NCBI GenBank assembly: GCA_020524245.1
Contig: JAIVLN010000004.1
Coordinates: 248,001-312,000, forward strand
Reading direction: 5' to 3'
Source of the DNA: Rossellomorea aquimaris
Lineage (GTDB): Bacteria > Bacillota > Bacilli > Bacillales > Fictibacillaceae
Length of the DNA: 64,000 bases
The position numbers and the translations under genes were made by a program. Below are positions 16,551-26,192 of this stretch, piece after piece; the stretch's first letter is position 1; each line of letters opens with the position of its first letter. The notes under the pieces were generated by a model, which saw only the letters and a list, made by a program, of their open reading frames with translations, did not search any database and was not told the DNA's origin.

Positions 16551-17558
16551 TCATCCTCTTTTCTTAATGAGATGGCTCTTCACTTTTGCCAATAAATATA
16601 ACTCCATACGTTTATGTTCGTACCAGTCATTCAAGTGAATCTGCTTCGGTACTTTCACATTACGGAAGAACGATCCAACTTTAGGATACATTAAAGACCA
16701 GTCCGAAAATTCGTGACGGTCATGTCGGATAATCGGATACACCATCCTGAGGATTGCCCTATGATCCGTCCAGGGTGTTTGTGACAGATACCGTTCAAAA
16801 TCATTTCTTGCTCCAGTCGGTTCGGTATGCATAGCGAATTTCTCAAATCGCTCTTGATATGCAGGATTCGATAGGATGTGTAGAAGTTTTTTTCCTACAT
16901 TAATCCGTTTATTCAACTTCTTGAATCCATAAACCGATATTCCGAATAAGTCCCCTTCTAATGTGGGAAATAGAACCGTACTGAAATGAAAGCGTTCTTG
17001 AAGCCAGAAAGGCAACGTTGAAAAAACGTCCTTCCGATATTCGGGATGTTCCAGGACGGGGTGTTGAATCAGGTTCTGTTCATTGATGATAAGCGCAATA
17101 TCGATCCTGTCACGATCTTGTTCATGCCAGAAACGATTCCACTCTAACTCCATAAAAACAGAAACCTTCCACTCCTTCAGCAGGTGAAAAAGCGGGCGCC
17201 GGGCATTTTTTGAAGCTTCATAAACAAGCAATTGAGGATAGGCATCTGAGAAGATGAGCCAATTGGCACGTTCATATGTATAAAAGATTGATCGTCGTGC
17301 ATTTGGAGGCAGCATTTGCCTGTATTCTTTCAGATGGAGATCGACCATGTTCCATCCCGCATTACGGGACACCATGCTGGCAAGGAATGACCATAAGATT
17401 TCTCGATTATGGAAGTAGAAATCTTGATAAGCTTTCGTTCGAGATATATTATCGACATTCATCTTTTCGATCTGTTTGTTGATCTGTGAAACGAGGGCGG
17501 TTTCAGAGTCTGTCAATTTCGTATGTTGTCTCTGTTTCAAAAGTGTATCCAGACTCAT
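16551..17558 (-). CDS. yppC: YppC family protein (DUF2515)
   Basis: A 335-residue soluble protein of unknown function. It matches the DUF2515 family: [33 protein letters not shown] near the N terminus (split here only for description), [18 protein letters not shown] and a basic C-terminal end. The frame is open upstream, but TGGAGGGA lies just before the ATG at 17558. The gene is divergent from recU. A perfect LexA consensus (17576-17589) lies directly upstream of its ribosome binding site, so DNA damage may induce it; this would be the first clue to its role from sequence context. Confidence 0.82.
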   Translation of the reverse strand: MSLDTLLKQRQHTKLTDSETALVSQINKQIEKMNVDNISRTKAYQDFYFHNREILWSFLASMVSRNAGWNMVDLHLKEYRQMLPPNARRSIFYTYERANWLIFSDAYPQLLVYEASKNARRPLFHLLKEWKVSVFMELEWNRFWHEQDRDRIDIALIINEQNLIQHPVLEHPEYRKDVFSTLPFWLQERFHFSTVLFPTLEGDLFGISVYGFKKLNKRINVGKKLLHILSNPAYQERFEKFAMHTEPTGARNDFERYLSQTPWTDHRAILRMVYPIIRHDRHEFSDWSLMYPKVGSFFRNVKVPKQIHLNDWYEHKRMELYLLAKVKSHLIKKRG

Positions 17559-17575
17559 TCCATTCCCTCCATTTA

Positions 17576-17589
17576 CAAACATCCGTTCG
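17576..17589. promoter_or_regulatory. LexA (DinR) box between yppC and recU
   Basis: On the minus strand CGAACGGATGTTTG matches the Bacillus SOS consensus CGAACRNRYGTTYG at every position. It is 18 bases upstream of the yppC start and about 80 bases upstream of recU. Confidence 0.7.
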
Positions 17590-17606
17590 TTTAAATGTTT
17601 GATCTT

Positions 17607-17635
17607 ACTCGACATTCACAATAAATATGGTATAT
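17607..17635 (+). promoter_or_regulatory. Possible sigma A promoter of recU-ponA
   Basis: TCGACA and TATATT are separated by about 16 bases in the yppC-recU intergenic region. Transcription would start shortly before the recU ribosome binding site. The spacing and -35 are imperfect. Confidence 0.4.
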
Positions 17636-17670
17636 TTTTATACATGTATACTGAAAGGAAGGTGGCTTAT

Positions 17671-18291
17671 TTGAACTTTCGTTATCCGAATCGTAAGTCT
17701 ACCGTATCCGTTCAACATCCGGTAAGGCAAAACACGAAAGATAAGCATCCGGATCGTTCTTATGCGAACAGAGGTATGACTTTTGAAGAGGATATCAACC
17801 ATTCCAATGACTATTATTTACAGACCGGCAAGTCTGTTATTCACAAAAAACCGACTCCAGTCCAGATCGTTTCCGTCGACTATCCGAAAAGGAGTGCGGC
17901 GGTAATCAAGGAGGCTTATTTCAAGCAACCCTCCACGACAGACTACAATGGCGTTTATAAAGGAAAATACATCGATTTTGAAGCGAAAGAAACACGGAAT
18001 AAAACGTCCTTCCCTTTGACGAATTTTCACCAACATCAGATCGATCATATGAAACAAGTGATCAATCAAGAAGGGATTTCGTTCATCCTCGTGCGCTTTA
18101 AGTCGACTCAAGAAGTTTATTATTTGGATTCATCACATTTATTCCATTTCTGGGACGAACAATTTACAGGTGGTAGGAAGTCGATTCCGAAATCGTACTT
18201 CGAAGAATATGGATATCCGATCCAACTAGGTCTCAACCCACGTATCGATTATCTGAAAATTATCGATCAATTGTTTTTCCTTAACGATTGA
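17671..18291 (+). CDS. recU: Holliday junction resolvase RecU
   Basis: Homodimeric endonuclease that resolves four-way junctions and modulates RecA. The 206-residue product matches B. subtilis Rec[67 protein letters not shown] (the acidic and Lys active-site stretch) and a C-terminal [14 protein letters not shown]. The start is TTG, with AAGGTGG upstream; longer frames reach back across the promoter and into yppC. It is followed after 70 bases by ponA, the conserved recU-ponA pair. A LexA box lies upstream. Confidence 0.95.
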   Translation: MNFRYPNRKSTVSVQHPVRQNTKDKHPDRSYANRGMTFEEDINHSNDYYLQTGKSVIHKKPTPVQIVSVDYPKRSAAVIKEAYFKQPSTTDYNGVYKGKYIDFEAKETRNKTSFPLTNFHQHQIDHMKQVINQEGISFILVRFKSTQEVYYLDSSHLFHFWDEQFTGGRKSIPKSYFEEYGYPIQLGLNPRIDYLKIIDQLFFLND

Positions 18292-18361
18292 AGGGTAATA
18301 AACTATTTGTTTGATTCGAATGTTATTACGTTAGGTACTGTTTAGAAAGGTAGGAAAAACG

Positions 18362-20968
18362 ATGAGTGACAATTATAACTCTCGACAACAGAGACGAAAA
18401 CAAACGTCTTCCAATAAGAAAACAACAAAACCGAATAAAAGCATCATGAAAAAGGTGACAGCCCTCGTACTCATATTCGGATTGATTGGGATCACAGCAG
18501 GTGCGATTGCAGTATTTGCCGTCATCAGCCAGGCACCTGAATTGGACCCTAAAGAATTGGAGACACCCGTCTCTTCTAAGCTTTTTGATAAGGAAGGCAA
18601 CGAATTCAGTATGATCTCAAGTGACGAAAAACGGATCAAAGCCGGGTATGACGAAATTCCCCAAGTAATGAGGGATGCCGTCATCGCTACAGAAGACGTC
18701 CGGTTCTATGACCATTTCGGAATCGACATCCGCCGAATCGGGGGTGCAGCGATCGCCAACGTCACAAGTGGATTCGGTTCAGAAGGTGGTAGTACAATCA
18801 CCCAACAGGTCATCAAAAACACATTGTTGACAAGTGATAAAAAGTTAACTCGTAAGATTAAAGAAGCTTATCTTGCAATTAAGCTGGAGCAACGTTATTC
18901 AAAAGATCAGATTTTTGAAATGTATCTCAATAAGATATTTTATGGAAACCAGGCATATGGTGTAGCTACTGCCGCAAAGACGTATTTCGGAAAAGACATC
19001 AAGGACCTTGAGCTCCATGAAGCTGCCTTACTCGCTGGACTTCCCAAAGCACCTTCTTATTATAATCCAGTCGAGCATCCAGACCGTGCAGAAGAACGCC
19101 GGAATGTCGTATTAGGCCAGATGGAGAAATACGGTTTCATTTCGAAAGAGGAAGCCGATAAGGCCAAAGCGATGAAAGTAGAAGAATATGTAGACAAAAC
19201 GGAAATCGAATCAAAGAAAGATTCTTATGATACGTTCAAAGCACAAGTAGTAAAAGAAGCCGCTAAGATGGCTGGTTTTGAGGATACGAGCCAAGTGTAT
19301 ACTTCAGGGCTTGAAATTTATACGACGCTTGATCCAAATGCACAAAAAGCGGTTGAAGAAGCGTTGTATACTAACAATATCATTAAAGATGAAAACATCC
19401 AGGGCGGACTTGTCGTAACGGATACGAAAACAGGCGCTGTCCGAGCGATCGGTAGCGGCCGAAAGAGCACATCCAGTGCTTTTTATGCTACGCAAATGGA
19501 TACGAGACAACCTGGTTCGACGATTAAGCCGATTCTAGACTATGGTCCGGCCATCGAACATTTAAAATGGCCTACTTATCAACAAGTAAGTGATGACAAA
19601 CTTGTCATCAACGGCCACGAGTTCCATAACTATGACGATAAGCACCATGGAGATATGTCAATTCGAAAAGCGTTGTATAAGTCATACAACTTACCAGCAA
19701 TCCGAACCTGGCAAGAAGTCGGCGCGGATAAAGCAAAAGATTTCGCATCCAAACTAGGAATTGAAGTTGAAGATAAGCATTATAGTCCTGCATATGCAAT
19801 CGGCGGATTCCGAAAGAGTCCGACACCGATGGAACTTGCTGCTGCTTATGCCGCATTTGGTAACGAAGGTGTTTATAATAAACCTTATACCGTTACGAAA
19901 ATCAAGTTTCCGGACGGACGCGAAATTAAACATAAAGCAGATCCGCAACCAGCCATGGAAGACTATACTGCCTATATGGTGACAGACATGCTCAAGGACG
20001 TCATCACAAAAGGAACTGCAAAGGATCATGTGAACTTGCCATTCCCTGTCGCTGGTAAAACCGGAACAACCAACTTCAGCGCAGACGATGGAGCTGAATT
20101 CAAAGATAAAACGAAAGATGCATGGTTTGCAGGTTATTCATCTGAATTGTCCATGGCGGTATGGACTGGCTTCAATGGAAAACGGGATGACGATGGGAAC
20201 CCACTGTATCTTGATCAACAAACAGACGATTATTCAAAACTCCTTTTCGATTATGTCATGGAAAAAGCAAGTGCAAACTTGAAGAATACAGATTGGAAAC
20301 GACCGAAATCAGTCGTTGAAGTCGCGATGGAAGAAGACTCGGGTAAACGTGCAAGTGAGTTCACACCTAAAGACAAAATCGTACGCGAACTTGCCGTACG
20401 CGGTACCAGCCTGCCTGATGTTTCTGAGGAGTATTTCAAATTGGATCCTCCTCAAGATTTGAAGGCAAAATATGACGAAAAGAAACAAGAAGCAAAACTG
20501 AAATGGAAATATCCGAAAGAGTTGCTTGAGAAAGGAATTACGTTCAAAGTATTGTATTCCATCGATGGCAGCGGATATCAGGAACTTACGCAACAAAAAG
20601 AGACTGAGCTTGTCGTTGAAAACCTCTCTCCGAACGCAACGATTACATTTGCTGTCGTAGCAGTAAGTGAAGAACGCGGAGAAGAGAGTGATCCTGCAAC
20701 TGTCGAAGTGACCACAACACAGCCTGAGGAGGAAGATGAAGGTGACTTCCCTCCTCTCGATGGAGACGGTGACAATGATGGTGAAGGAGACGGAGACGGT
20801 GAAGGAAATGAAGGAGATGGCAATACCGGAGAAGGTGATACCGGTGGCGGTAATCCCGAAGGTGGCGGTAATGGAGGATCTGGTAACGATGGAGACGGTG
20901 GTGACGAAGACTCCTCTCCTCTCGGTATCGATCTCCCACCGACCACACAATCACGTCAAACTGCCTGA
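18362..20968 (+). CDS. ponA: Penicillin-binding protein 1A (PonA), class A
   Basis: Bifunctional peptidoglycan synthase of 868 residues. A short cytoplasmic tail and one membrane anchor (about 29-51) are followed by the GT51 transglycosylase domain (about 70-245, with ATEDVRFYDHFGID carrying the catalytic Glu and EGGSTITQQV). The transpeptidase domain has RQPGSTIKP (SxxK), KSYNLPA (SxN) and AGKTGTT (KTG). A fibronectin type III-like domain lies at about 690-780. The tail (about 785-868) is low complexity, rich in Gly, Asp and Glu, and much more acidic than the rest, as in salt-adapted surface proteins. It is the likely client of GpsB. Confidence 0.95.
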   Translation: MSDNYNSRQQRRKQTSSNKKTTKPNKSIMKKVTALVLIFGLIGITAGAIAVFAVISQAPELDPKELETPVSSKLFDKEGNEFSMISSDEKRIKAGYDEIPQVMRDAVIATEDVRFYDHFGIDIRRIGGAAIANVTSGFGSEGGSTITQQVIKNTLLTSDKKLTRKIKEAYLAIKLEQRYSKDQIFEMYLNKIFYGNQAYGVATAAKTYFGKDIKDLELHEAALLAGLPKAPSYYNPVEHPDRAEERRNVVLGQMEKYGFISKEEADKAKAMKVEEYVDKTEIESKKDSYDTFKAQVVKEAAKMAGFEDTSQVYTSGLEIYTTLDPNAQKAVEEALYTNNIIKDENIQGGLVVTDTKTGAVRAIGSGRKSTSSAFYATQMDTRQPGSTIKPILDYGPAIEHLKWPTYQQVSDDKLVINGHEFHNYDDKHHGDMSIRKALYKSYNLPAIRTWQEVGADKAKDFASKLGIEVEDKHYSPAYAIGGFRKSPTPMELAAAYAAFGNEGVYNKPYTVTKIKFPDGREIKHKADPQPAMEDYTAYMVTDMLKDVITKGTAKDHVNLPFPVAGKTGTTNFSADDGAEFKDKTKDAWFAGYSSELSMAVWTGFNGKRDDDGNPLYLDQQTDDYSKLLFDYVMEKASANLKNTDWKRPKSVVEVAMEEDSGKRASEFTPKDKIVRELAVRGTSLPDVSEEYFKLDPPQDLKAKYDEKKQEAKLKWKYPKELLEKGITFKVLYSIDGSGYQELTQQKETELVVENLSPNATITFAVVAVSEERGEESDPATVEVTTTQPEEEDEGDFPPLDGDGDNDGEGDGDGEGNEGDGNTGEGDTGGGNPEGGGNGGSGNDGDGGDEDSSPLGIDLPPTTQSRQTA

Positions 20969-20977
20969 TTGAATACG

Positions 20978-21010
20978 AAAGGCTGACAGATAATCTGTCA
21001 GCCTTTTCTT
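20978..21010 (+). terminator. recU-ponA terminator
   Basis: AAGGCTGACAGA, a short loop and TCTGTCAGCCTT are followed by TTCTT. Confidence 0.85.
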
Positions 21011-21064
21011 TATTTATAGCTCTTTTCTTAAGAATGGTTTCTTTCCAGGTCATTTTTGTAAGAA

Positions 21065-21181
21065 TAACTTGTGCAATTTGTTTGGAGAGAATGGTGCGAG
21101 ACTCCAGTGGGCTCACCGCACGCCCCGCGGACAGAGAGCACCTGAAACGGAAATCAACTACTCTCAAAAACAACAAAGTTT
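21065..21181. repeat. Dispersed intergenic repeat, copy 1 (short form)
   Basis: This shares AACTTGTGCAATTTG, GGAGAG, GGTGCGAGACTCC, AGTGGGCTCACCGCAC, CCCCGCGGA, CGGAAATCAA and CAACAAAGTTT, in order, with 24495-24719. Copy 1 lacks about 100 internal bases. It lies between the convergent ends of ponA and the sleL-like gene. Similar GCGAGACTCC...GCGGAA elements are common in Bacillaceae intergenic regions; no coding function is seen. Confidence 0.8.
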
Positions 21182-21194
21182 GCGAAAAACAGAC

Positions 21195-22466
21195 TTATCT
21201 TTTTACGTTGAACCGGTCTTTGATCAATGGCCACAAAGGTGTATAAGGAAAAGCCAGATTCCAGAAAGACATTCCGGCCAACCCGAGCTTTTTGAGAAGA
21301 TCGAATTTGGCAGCCATGCTTCTCAAATCTTCAAACCATACGATATGTTCCTTACCGTCTTGATCATAATACGTATAAAACGGGGCCTGGGAATCCTGAT
21401 CGTATTGGATTTCCGCTTTCTTTGTATACGCCAGTCTTGTCGCCTGAGGGACGCTTAACGCCTTTGCGAACTTCCCTCCCTCTACATACGGTAATGTCCA
21501 GTCGTATCCATATAAGTTGACGCCCATCACGATCTTATCTTTCGGGATCTCTGTTAGGGCATATTGGAGGACTTTTTCGACTTCAGGTAGCGGGCTTACC
21601 GGCATCGGCGGTCCCCCGCTCCATCCCCACTCATACGTCATAATGATGACATAATCGACGATTTCACCATGTGCTTTATAATCATGACCTTCATACAGCA
21701 CACCTTTCTGATCGGCTTTCACTTTAGGAGCAACTGCGGTTGAAACTTCATAGCCTTGGGGCTTCATCTTTTTGACTAATTTTCGTAAGAAGGAGTTATA
21801 CCTTTCCTTGTTTTCCTTGCCAAGAAACTCGAAATCCACGTTTATGCCCTTATAGCCTTTATTTTTCATTTCCTTCTCTATATTGGAGATGAGTGTATTC
21901 TGAACCTCATCGCTTTTAAGAATGGCGGTAGCGAGGTCCGTATCGAATTCTGCACCTTCCTTAATATTTGTGATCGTCATGATTGGCTTCATATTGTTCG
22001 CCTTGGCAACATCCAACAGTTGCTGATCGTTGTCGAGTGGTCTGATGTTCCCTTTCTCATCCACATGATAGCTGAATACCGCAAGCCAGCTTAGTGCATC
22101 CCCAACCGTTTTAGCGTTCTCGATCGTATCTTTGTACGGTTCAGCATATGCATTCACGAGTGTGGTCGTCTTCGGCTTTTGTGGCACCTTCAGAACCTGA
22201 CCTGGATAAAGGACAGATCCTTCAACCTGAGGATTGGCTTTTTGCAGTTCAGGAACCGATACACCGGTCTTTTGTGAAACAGAAAAAAAAGAATCTCCTG
22301 GTTGAACCGTGTAACGGTTTTGAGTCGGTATAAGCAGCGTCTGACCGATCGCGAGCTGATCGGAATGCTCAAGTCCGTTCAACTCGGTGATTTGCTGCCA
22401 CGGTATACCATACAACTGAGAGATTCCCCATAAGGATTGACCTGGTCTGACAACATGTATTTGCAT
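21195..22466 (-). CDS. sleL: LysM-GH18 spore cortex-lytic enzyme (SleL/YaaH type)
   Basis: A 423-residue protein with two N-terminal LysM modules (about 2-46, HVVRPGQSLWGISQLYGI, and about 51-95, YTVQPGDSFFSVSQKTG), followed by a glycoside hydrolase 18 barrel (about 105-420). The barrel's catalytic strand reads GINVDFEF with the Glu in place. This is the architecture of YaaH/SleL, an N-acetylglucosaminidase that trims cortex fragments during germination. No signal peptide is present, as expected for a protein made in the mother cell and placed on the spore. It converges on ponA. Confidence 0.9.
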   Translation of the reverse strand: MQIHVVRPGQSLWGISQLYGIPWQQITELNGLEHSDQLAIGQTLLIPTQNRYTVQPGDSFFSVSQKTGVSVPELQKANPQVEGSVLYPGQVLKVPQKPKTTTLVNAYAEPYKDTIENAKTVGDALSWLAVFSYHVDEKGNIRPLDNDQQLLDVAKANNMKPIMTITNIKEGAEFDTDLATAILKSDEVQNTLISNIEKEMKNKGYKGINVDFEFLGKENKERYNSFLRKLVKKMKPQGYEVSTAVAPKVKADQKGVLYEGHDYKAHGEIVDYVIIMTYEWGWSGGPPMPVSPLPEVEKVLQYALTEIPKDKIVMGVNLYGYDWTLPYVEGGKFAKALSVPQATRLAYTKKAEIQYDQDSQAPFYTYYDQDGKEHIVWFEDLRSMAAKFDLLKKLGLAGMSFWNLAFPYTPLWPLIKDRFNVKR

Positions 22467-22511
22467 GAATTCTACCTCCTGCCGACGTAATCATGCTACT
22501 ATCCTATGTTG

Positions 22512-23036
22512 TCAATTCTTGTCCGTATGCTGTTTTTTTCTTACAATCGCGCACCATTTCTTTTCGGTTTCATCAAACAACTCTGATAACTGGATGAATG
22601 ATTGAAAATGATCGGGTGCTTCAAGTACAAAGGAAAGACGTTCTTTCAAATTGACAGGCTGGATGGTAACCTTCAATATTGATTGGACGATGTCCGATAA
22701 ATTTTCGACATAACGACCCTCCATCCAGTGCAACAATGATAGGAACCATCCAATACTCTTTATCATTTTCGGTCTCGCAGCAGCACGATCTCTCCGTTTG
22801 AAATCATCTGCAATCTCGGTTTTCTCCTTTTTCCATTGTTTCAAAAGGATACCGATCAACTGTTCATAATTGAGGTGTTCCTGTTCGAATTTCCCTTGAT
22901 AGCATAGAAGGTCGATCAACAAAGGAACGCAGCCAAATTGTTCTAAATTCCATTCGCTATCATAAATAAAATCCCTATCCTTGAAGAATAAGGGATTTTG
23001 GAATGTCTCGGGGATTGATACATACTCTTTAGACAT
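22512..23036 (-). CDS. ypoC: YpoC family protein
   Basis: A 174-residue cytoplasmic protein of unknown function, with PETFQNPLFFKDRDFIYD at the N terminus and a helical middle (KSIGWFLSLLHWMEGRYVENL). It corresponds to YpoC by position: in B. subtilis ypoC follows dnaD-nth in the same way. Its start overlaps the end of nth by 8 bases, so translation is coupled. No catalytic motif is recognisable. Confidence 0.85.
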   Translation of the reverse strand: MSKEYVSIPETFQNPLFFKDRDFIYDSEWNLEQFGCVPLLIDLLCYQGKFEQEHLNYEQLIGILLKQWKKEKTEIADDFKRRDRAAARPKMIKSIGWFLSLLHWMEGRYVENLSDIVQSILKVTIQPVNLKERLSFVLEAPDHFQSFIQLSELFDETEKKWCAIVRKKQHTDKN

Positions 23037-23688
23037 TTACTTTCACTTTCTTCATCCGCTTTTGTCCCTCTCTGCAAAGATATAATAGTGGACATACAGT
23101 ACATTGCGGGTTTTGGGCTTTACAATGATAGCGCCCGAAAAAAATGAAGCGATGATGGGATACGGACCACTCTTCTTCAGGAATTTTGCGCATCAACGTC
23201 TTCTCCACTTCTAGAACACTATCTTTCCATCTGCAGATTCCCAGTCTTTTTGACACACGTTCTACATGTGTATCTACCGCAATTGCTGGTACTCCGAAAG
23301 AGACAGATACGATGACATTCGCCGTCTTTCGCCCGACACCAGGAAGTTTCACAAGTTCATCGCGATCCTTCGGAATATCTCCTCCATATTGATGGATCAC
23401 CATTTCAGATAGCTTCCGGATGTTCTTCGCTTTGTTCCGGTACAAACCAATCGATCGTATATCCTGTTCTAACTCTTCCAACGGGACTGCCAAATAATCT
23501 TCAGGTGATTTATATTTCTCAAACAATCCTGGTGTCACTTTATTGACCAAAGCATCTGTACATTGAGCGGAAAGCAGGACTGCAATGGTCAATTCGAATG
23601 GGTTGGAATGATGCAACTCACAATGTGCATCCGGGAACATTTCACCCATTTCATCCAATACTGCTCTAATTTGTTTTTTTGTCAACAT
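23029..23688 (-). CDS. nth: Endonuclease III
   Basis: DNA glycosylase/AP lyase that removes oxidised pyrimidines. The helix-hairpin-helix LPGVGRKTANVIVSV, holding the catalytic Lys (about 113-128), is followed by the catalytic Asp in AVDTHVERVSKRLG. Four cysteines for the 4Fe-4S cluster lie near the end (CKAQNPQCTVCPLLYLC). A length of 219 residues is standard. It lies between dnaD and ypoC in the conserved dnaD-nth-ypoC operon. Confidence 0.96.
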   Translation of the reverse strand: MLTKKQIRAVLDEMGEMFPDAHCELHHSNPFELTIAVLLSAQCTDALVNKVTPGLFEKYKSPEDYLAVPLEELEQDIRSIGLYRNKAKNIRKLSEMVIHQYGGDIPKDRDELVKLPGVGRKTANVIVSVSFGVPAIAVDTHVERVSKRLGICRWKDSVLEVEKTLMRKIPEEEWSVSHHRFIFFGRYHCKAQNPQCTVCPLLYLCREGQKRMKKVKVNV

Positions 23689-23706
23689 AACCTATCTCGT
23701 CCTTTG

Positions 23707-24420
23707 TTAGGATTGTTCAAGCCAATTATAATAAGGGAAATCCGACTTTTCGGTTTCTTGATCCCGGTGGGTTGTCGTCCTCTTGTACCGGTGCTGGCGG
23801 AATTTCTCACCGTATTGTTTCGCCTCATCAACAGATCGTATCCCGTTTTTCTTCCATTCAAAAAGGATACGATCAATGTATCGAAAATTCAATTTGCCTG
23901 AAAGCACAGCCTCTTTCAATGCTGCAACAATTATAGGTGGTTCATGTCCATCTTGATCGAGCCACATGGAGAGCGTTTCGCATTCGATAGGTGATAATGG
24001 TCTGCCGAATTCTTTCTCCATAATCGTATAGATCTGCATTTCATCTTGCTGCTGTCGTTGCTGCTGTTGATCGATTTCCTCTTCTTCTAGGGTCCGGATC
24101 AATTTCTCCCAAAGGGGACGTAACGTATAGATTTCAGAATAGAGATGTTGGTCATGATCGTCCTGTTCTTCAATCTTCAGCATACCCTTTTGAATACATG
24201 TCCTCAAACGTTGCATGCATTGCTGGGTGGAAATCGACATGCGAGCAGACAATTCCTCTGGAGTCGGAAAATAATTGCCGCCCTCGATAAAGGAGTGCAT
24301 ATGTATGAGAATCATCATTTCTTGTTCATCTAAGCCTAATTTGTTGTAATTCACCAATAATGCATTCGGAATGGAGATCGTCCCCATTTCGAGCCAGTTG
24401 ATAAAGCTTTCTTTTTTCAT
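23707..24420 (-). CDS. dnaD: DNA replication initiation protein DnaD
   Basis: Primosomal protein that acts with DnaB and DnaI to load helicase at oriC and at restart sites. The N-terminal winged helix (about 1-110, NWLEMGTISIPNALLVNYNK) is followed by a Gln-rich linker, and the C-terminal DnaD domain has MEKEFGRPLSPIECETLSMW and KLNFRYIDRILFEWKKNGI (YxxxIxxxW), the single-strand DNA-binding part. AGGAGG precedes the start. It is 18 bases from nth. A dispersed repeat separates it from asnS upstream, so the operon probably has its own promoter here. Confidence 0.94.
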   Translation of the reverse strand: MKKESFINWLEMGTISIPNALLVNYNKLGLDEQEMMILIHMHSFIEGGNYFPTPEELSARMSISTQQCMQRLRTCIQKGMLKIEEQDDHDQHLYSEIYTLRPLWEKLIRTLEEEEIDQQQQRQQQDEMQIYTIMEKEFGRPLSPIECETLSMWLDQDGHEPPIIVAALKEAVLSGKLNFRYIDRILFEWKKNGIRSVDEAKQYGEKFRQHRYKRTTTHRDQETEKSDFPYYNWLEQS

Positions 24421-24494
24421 CTCTTACACCTCCTCTTCATTATAACAAACTGTAGATAGGGAATTCGATTATTGGGTTATTTTTATATAGAAAC

Positions 24495-24719
24495 AACTTG
24501 TGCAATTTGATTGGAGAGCTAGGTGCGAGACTCCTGCGGGATCAGTGGGACAGGTGAGACCAATCACTTTTTAAAAAGGATCTTCGACTAAGACCCACCA
24601 CGTCCTGTGGTGAACGTCGAAGCCAGCACATCCTGTGCAAGTGAGTGGGCTCACCGCACACCCCGCGGAAAGCGAGCACCTAGAGCGGAAATCAAATACT
24701 TTCAAGAGCAACAAAGTTT
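24495..24719. repeat. Dispersed intergenic repeat, copy 2 (long form with nested stem-loop)
   Basis: This has the same outer blocks as 21065-21181, plus about 100 bases in the middle. That inner part contains CTTCGAC...GTCGAAG enclosing CACCAC.....GTGGTG, then GCACA...TGTGC. It occupies most of the 375-base gap between asnS and dnaD; nothing else but the asnS terminator is seen there. Confidence 0.8.
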
Positions 24720-24734
24720 ACATAATGAGCCTTT

Positions 24735-24761
24735 AAAAAAGAAAAGCCCCCAATAGGAGGC
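24735..24761 (-). terminator. asnS terminator
   Basis: On the minus strand GCCTCC and GGGGGC close a short loop and are followed by TTTTCTTTTTT. Confidence 0.75.
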
Positions 24762-24795
24762 ATTTCTTCATCGTCACATGACGCTAGTACGTTTC

Positions 24796-26088
24796 TTAAG
24801 GGTAAAGACGGTTCAACAGACGCGGGAATGGAATGGACTCACGGATGTGCTCGATGCCGGATAACCATGCCACCGTACGCTCCAGACCAAGCCCGAAACC
24901 AGAGTGAGGTACACTACCATATTGACGCAATTGCAAGTACCACTCATAAGCTTCAGCAGAAAGGTCATGTTCCTCGTAACGTTTACGCATCAACTCAAGA
25001 TCATCGATCCGTTGACTTCCACCAATGATTTCACCATAACCTTCAGGTGCAATCAAGTCTGCACAAAGGACGACATCTTCACGCTCAGGATGTGGCTTCA
25101 TATAGAAGGCTTTGATGTCTTTAGGATAATTCGTAATGAACACAGGCTTGTCAAAGCTTTCAGCAATCGCAGTTTCATGAGGTGCACCGAAATCTTCGCC
25201 CCATTCGATATCATCAAACCCTTTCTCTTTCAATAGGTTGATGGCATCATCGTACGTGATACGAGGGAATGGTGCTTTGATTTTCTCAAGCATTGAAATA
25301 TCCCGACCGAGCGTTTGAAGCTCAATCTTACAATTATCAAGGACAGATTGTGCTAAGTAAGACACATACTGCTCTTGAATCTCCAGGCTTTCTTCATGTT
25401 CGACGAATGCCATTTCCGGCTCGATCATCCAAAACTCAATCAGGTGACGGCGTGTTTTCGATTTTTCAGCACGGAATGTCGGTCCGAAAGAGAATACACG
25501 TCCGAATGCCATTGCAGCTGCTTCCATATAGAGTTGTCCACTTTGAGAAAGATAAGCATCTTCATCAAAATATTTCGTATGGAACAACGTCGTCGTTCCC
25601 TCAGCTGAGCTTCCAGTCAAAATCGGCGGATCGATTTTGACGAATCCTTCTTTGTTATAAAACTCATATGTTGCACGGATGATTTCGTTACGAATTCGCA
25701 TGATCGCGTGTTGTTTCTTGGAACGAAGCCATAGATGTCGGTTGTCCATCAAGAACTCGGTACCGTGTTCTTTCGGAGTAATCGGATAATCGACCGATTC
25801 ATGGATCACTTCGATGCTGGATACGACCAGTTCTACACCTGTTGGTGAACGATCGTCTTTTTGGACAGTTCCAGTTACATATAGACTGGATTCTTGAGTG
25901 ATTGATTTGGCTTGCTCCCAAACCGTTTCATCCACTTCACTCTTCACGACGACACCTTGTACAAAGCCCGTCCCATCGCGAAGCTGTAAGAAAGCGATTT
26001 TCCCGCTGGATCGCTTATTGGCAAGCCATGCACCGATGGTGACTTTTTCATCGATATGGTTTTTTAATAACTGTACTGTGGTCTTCAC
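24796..26088 (-). CDS. asnS: Asparaginyl-tRNA synthetase
   Basis: Class IIb aminoacyl-tRNA synthetase that charges tRNA-Asn. The N-terminal OB-fold anticodon domain (about 10-100) has [19 protein letters not shown]. The class II core has [21 protein letters not shown] (motif 2, seen over about 205-225) and [14 protein letters not shown] (motif 3). The start is a GTG, with GGAGGG six bases upstream, giving 430 residues, the same length as in B. subtilis. No T-box leader is visible upstream; it is read from the aspB side, although a hairpin lies between. Confidence 0.96.
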   Translation of the reverse strand: MKTTVQLLKNHIDEKVTIGAWLANKRSSGKIAFLQLRDGTGFVQGVVVKSEVDETVWEQAKSITQESSLYVTGTVQKDDRSPTGVELVVSSIEVIHESVDYPITPKEHGTEFLMDNRHLWLRSKKQHAIMRIRNEIIRATYEFYNKEGFVKIDPPILTGSSAEGTTTLFHTKYFDEDAYLSQSGQLYMEAAAMAFGRVFSFGPTFRAEKSKTRRHLIEFWMIEPEMAFVEHEESLEIQEQYVSYLAQSVLDNCKIELQTLGRDISMLEKIKAPFPRITYDDAINLLKEKGFDDIEWGEDFGAPHETAIAESFDKPVFITNYPKDIKAFYMKPHPEREDVVLCADLIAPEGYGEIIGGSQRIDDLELMRKRYEEHDLSAEAYEWYLQLRQYGSVPHSGFGLGLERTVAWLSGIEHIRESIPFPRLLNRLYP

Positions 26089-26160
26089 ACTATTCCCTCC
26101 ACCCAATGTTATGTATCAACATTTTTAATTCTTCATTGTTATTTTTGCTTTTTATATTGT

Positions 26161-26192
26161 ACATAAACAAGAGCCGATAAACAACCGGCTCT
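26161..26192 (-). terminator. Hairpin after aspB
   Basis: On the minus strand AAGAGCCG and CGGCTCTT form an 8-bp stem that overlaps the aspB stop. The following U run is weak, so it may only reduce read-through into asnS. Confidence 0.5.

Noticed and set aside
20578-20946. Long Pro/Ser-rich frames opposite the ponA tail
   Set aside because: They are the antisense of a Gly/Asp/Glu low-complexity coding tail and have no start signals.
26107-26191. T-box leader before asnS
   Set aside because: The aspB-asnS gap is only about 100 bases and lacks the T-box consensus.
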